Source: Centrapalus pauciflorus (taxonomy: Eukaryota > Streptophyta > Magnoliopsida > Asterales > Asteraceae). Taken from it: 64,000 nucleotides of DNA. The stretch lies in contig JAANYP010009729.1 in the NCBI GenBank assembly GCA_020465985.1, positions 1-64,000 on the forward strand. The letters are read 5' to 3'. The notes below the pieces were generated by a model. That model was given only the letters and a program-made list of their open reading frames with translations. It made no database searches and had not been told where the DNA came from. Position 1 is the first letter of the stretch, and every line of letters begins with the position of its first letter. Shown here one piece after another: positions 57,417 through 64,000 of the stretch. Made by a program: the position numbers and the translations under genes.

Positions 57417-58998
57417 GTTGATGAGTTCTCCAGGTACACTTGGGTGATCTTCCTAAAGACCAAAGGAGAGGCTGCTAGAGAAATTATTGGGTTTATCAAG
57501 AAGATGGAAGTTCTGAACTCTGCCCAAGTCAAGCAGCTTAGAAGTGATCATGATACTGAATTCAAAAAAGTATTCTTGAGGACTTCTGTGAAGAAAGAGG
57601 GATCTCTAAAAAATTTTCAGCTGTGAGAACTCCACAACAAATTGGAGTTGCTGAAACGAGGAACAACACCCTCATAGAAGCTGCTAGAACTATGTTATGT
57701 GCATTAGGTTTGCCTTCATCATTTTGGGATAAAGCTGTCAACGCTGCTTGCTTCACTCAAAGCAGATCCTTAGTGGTGAAAAGGTTCAACAAGACTCCTT
57801 ATCAATTAATCAAAGGGAGAAGGCCAAACATAAGCTATTTCCATGTGTTTGGATGCCCTTGTTTCATTTGGAATCAAAAGGATCAACTGGCCAATTTTGA
57901 ACCCAAAGCTGATGAAGGAGTGTTTGTTGGATACTCAACAGTTTCTAAAGCTTACAGAGTATACAACCACAAAAGAAAGGTGATTTATGAATCAATCATT
58001 GTCACCTTTGAGGAGTCCATAAATCCTTCTACCAAAGCTGATCTTGAATCAGTTTCAGAAGATTTCAGCTTTTATGATCTTATGCATTCCAATGCTAAAG
58101 AGGACTCAAAAGCTTGCACATCATCCAGAGTGGAACCTATTAACCACAATGGACATGATGATGATTAAATTGGTACACCCTGTGTGAATAAGTGTACTGA
58201 TATAGTCAATGTACCATGTCCTGAACCAATCAATGCTGATTTTCCTGAATCCTCAGTTGATGTGTTCAACAATAATGGTTCATCCTCAACAAGTGAACAG
58301 GATCAAGAAGTTAATATGTCTGAAAATCTTGAAAGTTGTTCTGTAAGACCTGGTGAGAATGAAGCTGAATTGGAAGTATATTCATTGAAGCTTGATCCTA
58401 AGTGGATCATGTGTTACCCCAATGATCAAATAATTGGTGACATCAACAAAGGTGTGCAAACAAGGTGGGACTGTCTAGGATACTTTTGTATGTATTCTAG
58501 TTTGTGTCCCTAATGGAGCCAAAGGGAAGTAGATGATGCACTTAAAGATGCCAATTGGATCACTGTCATGCAAGAAGAATTTAATCAATTTGAGAGAAAT
58601 AAAGTACGTAAGCTGGTCCCTATTCCCAAAGGTACAACAATCGTTGACACCAAATGAGTTTTCAGAAATAAGATGGATGAGCAAGGTCATGTCATAAGAA
58701 ACAAGGCAAGACTAGTTGCTCAAGGGTATAGGCAAGAAGAATGCATAGATTATGATGAAACATTTTCTCCAGTGGCCAGGCTAGAAGCAATTCGTTTGTT
58801 TCTGGCTTATGCTGCTCACAAGAGCATGAAGGTAGTTCAGATGGATGTTAAGAGTGCATTTTTGAATGACAGGCTGCAAGAAGAGGTATATGTTAAGTAG
58901 CCACCAGGTTTTGAAAATGAAAATCATCTAGGTTTTGTCTATAAGTTGGACAAAGCACTCTATGGTCTGAAACAAGCCACAAGAGCCTGGTATGATAC
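57417..58998 (+). pseudogene. E0: copia pol fragment (integrase core to RT), different family
   Basis: Begins in the integrase core with VDEFSRYTWVIFLKTKG directly after the D LTR. The usual SDNGTEF motif reads RSDHDTEF, so it is catalytically doubtful. A stop near 57625 and a frame change lead to 57623-58168 (NNTLIEAARTML, FGCPCFIWN). A stop at 58166 and another frame give the linker 58184-58513, and then RT from about 58673 (NKARLVAQGYRQEE, MDVKSAFLN) has a stop at 58898-58900. It ends at ARAWYDT-like sequence where the LTR of E1 begins. It is a dead fragment with at least four breaks. Confidence 0.88.
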
Positions 58999-60106
58999 TG
59001 TTAGGCACAAAAAGGCCTCAGTCAAACCTGCTCTACATCTCAGGGGGAGATTTTTAATCAAACCTGCTTGATGCACTTGAAGGTATAATTTAAGGCCTGT
59101 TTATGCCTTATTGAAACCTGAAAAGTGATTTGCAATATCAACCAAAGTTGTTTACCATGTTGCATTCGTTGCAACAAAGTTAGACTGTCCAAGCTGTTCT
59201 GTCTACTGAACAAGTTGGACATAAAATGTCTACGCTGCTCTGTTCTGTTGAGTAGCTTGGACATATTCTAAGTGTTCTGTTCTTTGTGAACAGAACATGT
59301 TCTTTGTGAACAGGCTAAACACTTTATGGAATATGTTTCCAAGTTCTCATGTATTGTTTTTGGCTACAAGATCAGTTTACAAGTTGAAGACAAAGTGGAA
59401 GACAGAAACTGCACAGCCTGCCTACGCTGTTCTATTACATTAAGACAAACGGATATCTGAGAAGGGTGACAGACCTTTTCTTATATCAAAATGGCCTTAA
59501 CAAAAGAATAAAGATGCAAAGTTGACATTCCTCTTTTGGTTAAATCCTTATGCAACAGTGACAAAAAGAAAAAGACAAAGATTCTGCCATATCAAGACAA
59601 ATCTGCTTTAACAGAATGTGCAGAAAAGGTGTCTTGTCTTTTTGGAAAGACATTCCACTATCTAATCTGTCCAATGAAGAAGCTTCACTAAGATTCTCAG
59701 TGAGAGTATAAAAGGAAGCTTCTAAGGATTGTGAGACAACCAAGAGTGTGAAATCAGATCGTGCATTAAAGTGTGTTTTTCGTGAATGCAAGTCTGCTTG
59801 AATATAACAGTACGTGTGTCTAAGCTGTTCATACTCAAGATGTCCATCTGTGTCTTGTAAAATCAGTGAGTGCATCTAAGTGAGTGCAGTCATTGTATCT
59901 AGTCTGAGTGTGTCTTAGATTAGTTAACCAATTGTTGTATCTATCATCTCAGCTTGAACCTTTCCGCAGTTCAGGCGTGTTTGTAATTTACACTTGTTGA
60001 TAATATACACAAATATTGACAAAAGAGTGTTGAGTTTTTAAATTGCTGTATTCACCCCCCTCTACAGCTTAGAACTATACACTAGGGAAACCTTTTGGGA
60101 CCTACA
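58999..60106 (+). repeat. 5' LTR of E1 (1108 bp)
   Basis: TGTTAGGCACAAAAAGG... to ...TTTTGGGACCTACA. The end is set by the adjoining primer site and the start by match to E2. TATA box TATAAAA is at 59707-59713. An internal CAGGGGGAGAT lies only 42 bp from its start. Nearly palindromic GTTCTTTGTGAAC is repeated at 59279-59314. Confidence 0.88.
59707..59713 (+). promoter_or_regulatory. TATA box of E1 LTR
   Basis: TATAAAA in AGAGTATAAAAGGAAGC; the same sequence is kept in the E2 LTR (61031-61037, minus strand). Confidence 0.65.
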
Positions 60107-60121
60107 ACTGGTATCAGAGCA
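60107..60121 (+). other. Primer-binding site of E1
   Basis: ACTGGTATCAGAGCA after the LTR end, complementary to the initiator-Met tRNA 3' end. Confidence 0.92.
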
Positions 60122-60168
60122 GATAGAGTGTGTGTCAACTCTAGATCTCTCATCCTCCCTAATTTCCC

Positions 60169-60618
60169 ATGGACAACAGTGCTGCAAGTTCCTCTTCTTA
60201 CTATGAAAATGGTTCAATGGCCAAACACCCCCAGTTCAATCATCAAAACTTCTCTGGTTGGAAGTGCAGAATGATGCTATATTTAGAGAATCTGGACGTA
60301 CAACTTCCAGAGATAGTAATGGAAGGTCCCTATGTGCCAACTTCTGTTACTACTATCACTCCTGCTATTGAAGGAGCTGCCCCTAAAATCAGAACTTTTG
60401 AGAAGGCCAAAGCTCAATGGTCTGATGAAGACAAAAGACTGGTTGCTCTGGATGCAAAAGCCAGGAATAACCTGGTCATTTCTCTTCCTGATGATGTGTT
60501 CAAACAGGTTAAGAAGATGAAAACTGCAAAGGAGATGTGGGATACTTTGTGTACCGTCTATGATGGTCCCACAATCACACTAGATAACAATTAACAATCT
60601 TGTTAGACAGTATGAACT
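60169..60618 (+). pseudogene. gag: E1 gag, N-terminal fragment
   Basis: The ATG at 60169 begins MDNSAASSSSYYENGSMAKH. The open frame runs to 60594 with the copia gag N-terminal pattern (FNHQNFSGWKCRMMLYLE, ARNNLVISLPDDVFKQV, AKEMWDTLCTVYDG). A one-base frame change near 60590 is followed by NNLVRQYE-like sequence in the next frame. It is cut at 60618 by the inverted LTR of E2, so no zinc knuckle is present. Confidence 0.85.
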
Positions 60619-61729
60619 TGTAGGTCCCGAGAGGTTCCCAAAGTATATAGCTTTAAGCTGTAGAGGGGGGGGGGGTGAATACAGCAATTTAAAAACTACA
60701 CACTATTTTCTCAATGTTTGTATGTATTATCAACAAATTGTTAATTACAAACAAGCTTGAATTCGGAAAGGTTCAAGCAGAGATGACAGATACAACAGTG
60801 TGTTCTCTAGTCTAAGACATACTCAAACTAGATTACAATGAATACACTCACTAAGAAGCACTCACTGTGTTTAAAAGACTTAGAGGGACAGCTTATGTTG
60901 AACAACTTAGACACAAAGAAACTGTGTTACACAGGCAGGCTTGCGTGCATGAAAAACACACTTGCACGTTCACTCTTGGTTTCAACACTTAGCTTATCTT
61001 GGCTTAATCTTTCTGACCTTAGAAGCTTCCTTTTATACTCACTCAGAGGATCTAAGAGAAACTTCTTCATTGGACTGGATGAAAAAGGAGAAGTCTTGTT
61101 TGAAAAGACAACATAACTTTTCTGCACTTTTCTGAAAAGCAGACTTGTCTTCACATGTGCAGAACTTTTGTCTTTTCACTTTATCTACTGTTGCATTGCC
61201 TTTAACCGAATAAGGAATGTCAACTTTGCGTCTTTCTTCCTTGTAAAGGCCTATTTTGATATAAGAAAAAGGTCTGTCACCCTTTTTCAAATAACCTTTT
61301 GTCTTCATGTAACAGAACAAATTGGGCAGGCTGAGCAATTCTGATTTCCACTTTGTCTTCGACTTTGTAAACTGATCTTGTAGCCAAAAACAATACATGA
61401 GGACTTGGAAACACATTCCATAAAGTGTTTAGCCTGTTCACAAAGAACAGAACACTTGTAAGATGCCCAAGCTGCTCACCAGTGTAGAGCAGCGTAGACA
61501 GTTTATGTCCAGCCTGTTCAGCAGACAGAACAGCTTGGACAAACTGTCTTAGTTGCAACACATGCAACATATAGAACAGCTTTGGACTGATATTACAAAT
61601 CACTTTTTAGGTATTATTAAGTCATAAACAGGCCTTAACTTTTACCCATCAAGTGCATCAACAGGTTTGATTAATAATCTCCCCCTCAGATGCAGAACAG
61701 GTTTGACTGAGGCCTTTTTGTGCCTAACA
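60619..61729 (-). repeat. 3' LTR of E2 (1111 bp)
   Basis: On the minus strand TGTTAGGCACAAAAAGG... to ...GACCTACA, clearly the same family as the E1 LTR. TATA box on the minus strand at 61031-61037. A G run of ten or eleven lies on the plus strand at about 60665-60675. A second AGGGGGAGAT (minus strand, 61677-61686) lies 43 bp inside the LTR. Confidence 0.88.
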
Positions 61730-61741
61730 ATCTCCCCCTAT
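61730..61741 (-). other. Polypurine tract of E2
   Basis: Minus-strand ATAGGGGGAGAT directly before the LTR TG. Confidence 0.85.
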
Positions 61742-62073
61742 TTGCAATAACCAGTCTTAGCTGGTCTTGTCAAATATCACTATATATTTTTACAATGCAT
61801 TTGTTGAAGTAGAATTACAACATTAACATAAAGTAAAAGATCAGTTTATATATACACTGATTTTTTATTACATTAGAACAACACATGTTCTTACAAAAGT
61901 AAAACTAATGTACTGATGTATATTACAACTAATGTAAAGGAAATTACAACATATGTAAAATAGAGTACAACTAATGTACATTGGACTGTTTTTGTGGGAG
62001 TAGAAAATGGTAAGCCTGTCCAACTGATGGACAGCTTCCATTCTTCACCTGCCCAGATGGCAGATGGACTTCA
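61742..62073 (-). other. E2 non-coding stretch between extra ORF and 3' LTR
   Basis: No gene seen. It is A/T-rich, with several imperfect repeats of ACAACTAATGTA and AATTACAAC between 61800 and 61985. Confidence 0.6.
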
Positions 62074-64000
62074 TCACACTGGAGGGGGATCTTCAAACAT
62101 CTTCTCCAATTGTTCTCTGGTATCCTCAAGTTCTTGAATTTCACTTCTTATAAACATGAACTTGGGATCATCAAGTTCACCTCTTTCAAAGAAGCCTCTG
62201 AGCTTATCCCAGACGGCTGCTCTCCACTTACTAGACTGCCTGAATGAAACTGCAAGTCTGAAGGCCACAAGTTGTCTTAGATCAACTTTGTATAGATCTG
62301 AAGCTCTTTGAAAGCATTTCTTCTGAGTTAAGGGATCTATAAAAAATGCCCCCAGCTGAGGCTCTTCAATGATCTTGCCATCTTCAAACTCTATTCCACT
62401 AGGCAGGCTGTGATCAACTCCTTTCATTTCAATGGCATAATCGCCTTGTTCAATCAGTGTAAGGAGTAGTTCCATTTCAGTGTCCTTCCTTGTCCTCCTG
62501 GCCTTAATTTTTGGATGTGTCACCAAGACACCTTCACTTTCTTCTTTGGAAATCAGGCCAAGGTTCTTTACTCTCTCCATCAGTTTCTTGACATATGCCC
62601 TGATTGTCTTAGCCGTTTCTGACTTTGACTCACTCAGAGCAACTGCCAGTTCAATCCATTCTCTGTACCCCATCTGTGCTACGTCAGTGTAGTCATATGT
62701 TTCCAACTCAGGGCCTGCTGCACCCATCCTTGTTATTTTCAACTTCCACTGACTGCCTTTTCTTGATATAGGGACAGCTTTGACAATTGCTTCCTTGGCA
62801 AGCCTTCTTTCAGCAACATCTTGAAATTTTTTCTTTGCCAGGTTGTCAAAATGGTACTGAACTCTTGCATGAGGCACTGTAGGCTTGGTCACTGAGACCA
62901 AAGTTCCTTTTTCTTTCTCTGCTTCCTTCTCCCCTGCTGATCCCTTAGCAGCTTCCAATATTTTCTTTTGCACTTCCAGAGTAGACATTTTAACTTTCTT
63001 TGCTTCTTGAAGTGCAAAGGATTTGGCAGCTCTGGCAGATTCTTCTTCTTTTCTAAGAACTTCCAGGGCTTGAAGCTGTTCTTCTCTAAACTCAAAGTAC
63101 TTGTGCATAGGAAGACCCATTTCTTTGGCCCTGGCTTTGTGAAATTGGATTTCTGCTTGTTTCTGCTGTATGGAATCATCTTCTGCTATTTCTCTTCCTT
63201 TAGCTGCTGTAGTGGTAGCAGCTTGAAGACTTTCCTCCTCTGCTTCTTCTTCCTCTAGGATCAGATGCCTCCTTCTGCTGCTTGGCCTGCCCTCAGGAAT
63301 GGATTCCTCCCCCTTAGACTGAGCAGGGATTGAAGATTCAACCAGAGTAGACTGAGCAGCATGAGAAGCACCCTCTACTGTACCTGTTGCAGAGATTCCT
63401 GCTGGATGACCAGTTTGTGCTGCAGGCACTGGTTTCTCCTTAGGAGTGGAAGTTTTCTCCCCCTTAGACTTGGTCTTAGAGGCAGACGACTTCTCTCCCT
63501 TTGAAGGAGATGTACCAGCACCTTCAACACCCGGTCTGCCTGAAGACACAAAGTCATCAGGCTTGCCAGCAGTTTTTGCAGCAGGCCTGGGGCCAACAAG
63601 GCTAGTCACTAAGAAAGCCAAATTTTCCTTGACCTCTGCAAGCTGGGAAAGACAGGTTTGAAGAGAAGAGGATTGTGTATCAGCAAGGGAGGTCAGCTTA
63701 CAATGTTTTCCCTATTAGACTCTGTGAACAGCAAACCTTGAAGCTGTGCAAGATGTAATTCGAGAGAGTCTTGCACATCAGCAAGGTTTGATGACATAGA
63801 ATTAGATAGGGAGCCAATTAGTGTGGTCAAGCTGGCCAGAGTGGCAGGAATAGTTGAATTGCAAGAAGTGAGGAGAGATGGAAGCTGTTGGAAAATAGCT
63901 GTCATTGAGGACACAGAGTCCTGTTGTAGTGAAAGAATGGAGGAGAGGGAGTTGGACATAGTTTGCAGCTGTGCAGTGAGTGCTATCAGCTGTGAAGAAT
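62074..64000 (-). pseudogene. E2 extra ORF between pol and 3' LTR, partial
   Basis: The C-terminal 515 codons lie at 63621-62074 and the preceding part at 63959-63693 in another frame. The frame remains open up to the window edge, so the start is outside. A single-base shift near 63695 separates the two. Content: heptad-like leucine repeats (LADVQDSLELHLAQLQ), S/T/K-rich middle (SKTKSKGEKTSTPKEKP), a long charged, Gln- and Glu-rich helical region (about 63200-62900), then a compact C-terminal region (MGYREWIELAVALSESKSE, FFIDPLTQKKCFQRASDLY). No membrane segment. It is similar in position and general design, but not obviously in sequence, to ORF3 of A-D. Function unknown. Confidence 0.7.

Larger units (their letters stand above)
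58999..60618 (+). mobile_element. E1: 5' end of a second-family copia element
   Basis: 5' LTR, primer site and start of gag, inserted in the RT of E0 (left flank GATAC, 58994-58998) and then interrupted by E2 at 60618/60619. Nothing downstream of the gag N-terminal part is in the window. Confidence 0.85.
60619..64000 (-). mobile_element. E2: 3' end of a second-family copia element, runs off the right edge
   Basis: Minus-strand element with 3' LTR, polypurine tract and an extra ORF next to it; pol and the 5' end lie beyond 64000. It is inserted in the gag of E1 (left flank GAACT, 60614-60618). Its LTR and that of E1 form a large inverted repeat about 0.5 kb apart. Confidence 0.85.

Noticed and set aside
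57402..57626. Open frame starting inside the D LTR and running into integrase as a real fusion gene
   Set aside because: The first residues come from LTR sequence joined by chance to the interrupted E0 integrase, which soon meets a stop.

Overview
The window is a block of nested LTR retrotransposons from a flowering plant nuclear genome. I found no host gene, tRNA, rRNA or CRISPR array. The dominant family is a large Ty1/copia element of the Sirevirus type. It has LTRs of about 645-685 bp (TGTTGGTACA...CCTTACA), an initiator-Met tRNA primer site, a gag of about 958 codons with two CCHC knuckles, a copia-order pol (protease, integrase, RT, RNase H), and a third ORF of about 1000 codons between pol and the 3' LTR. 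The third-ORF family recalls proteins common in daisy-family (Asteraceae) genomes. That host guess is from memory and weak.

Layout, left to right: element A (1-9509, minus, runs off the left edge) is inserted in the third ORF of an older relative, A' (9510-12778, minus). Element B (12779-26287, minus) has two LTRs, intact gag and intact ORF3, and a damaged pol. A scrambled Ty3/gypsy mosaic follows (26288-30890, minus). Element C (30891-44443, plus) has frameshifts in all three ORFs. Element D (44444-57416, plus) lacks the upstream part of its 5' LTR but has an intact ORF3, one stop in gag and one frameshift in pol. D interrupts or abuts a different copia pol fragment, E0 (57417-58998). Then come two elements of a second copia family, E1 (58999-60618, plus, 5' LTR and start of gag) and E2 (60619-64000, minus, 3' LTR and its own extra ORF). 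A and B point left while C and D point right, so the window is close to a 26 + 26 kb inverted repeat around the gypsy mosaic.

The intended cycle is that of an LTR retrotransposon. The LTR drives a full-length RNA; gag packages it; protease, RT and RNase H mature and copy it from the tRNA-iMet site and the polypurine tract; integrase inserts it. The unusual layer is in the non-coding parts. (1) The U3, leader and pre-ORF3 regions carry dozens of copies of a GATTCGAATC-like palindrome, and in A' these are replaced at matching positions by an AAGTTCGAACTT-like version. (2) All four pol-ORF3 spacers carry three hairpins with tetraloops and paired changes in the stems. (3) A consensus 5' splice site in the LTR leader, with branch/tract/acceptor signals just before pol and just before the ORF3 start codon, suggests retrovirus-like spliced messages. 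(4) gag and pol are in one frame, separated by a single UAA in every copy.
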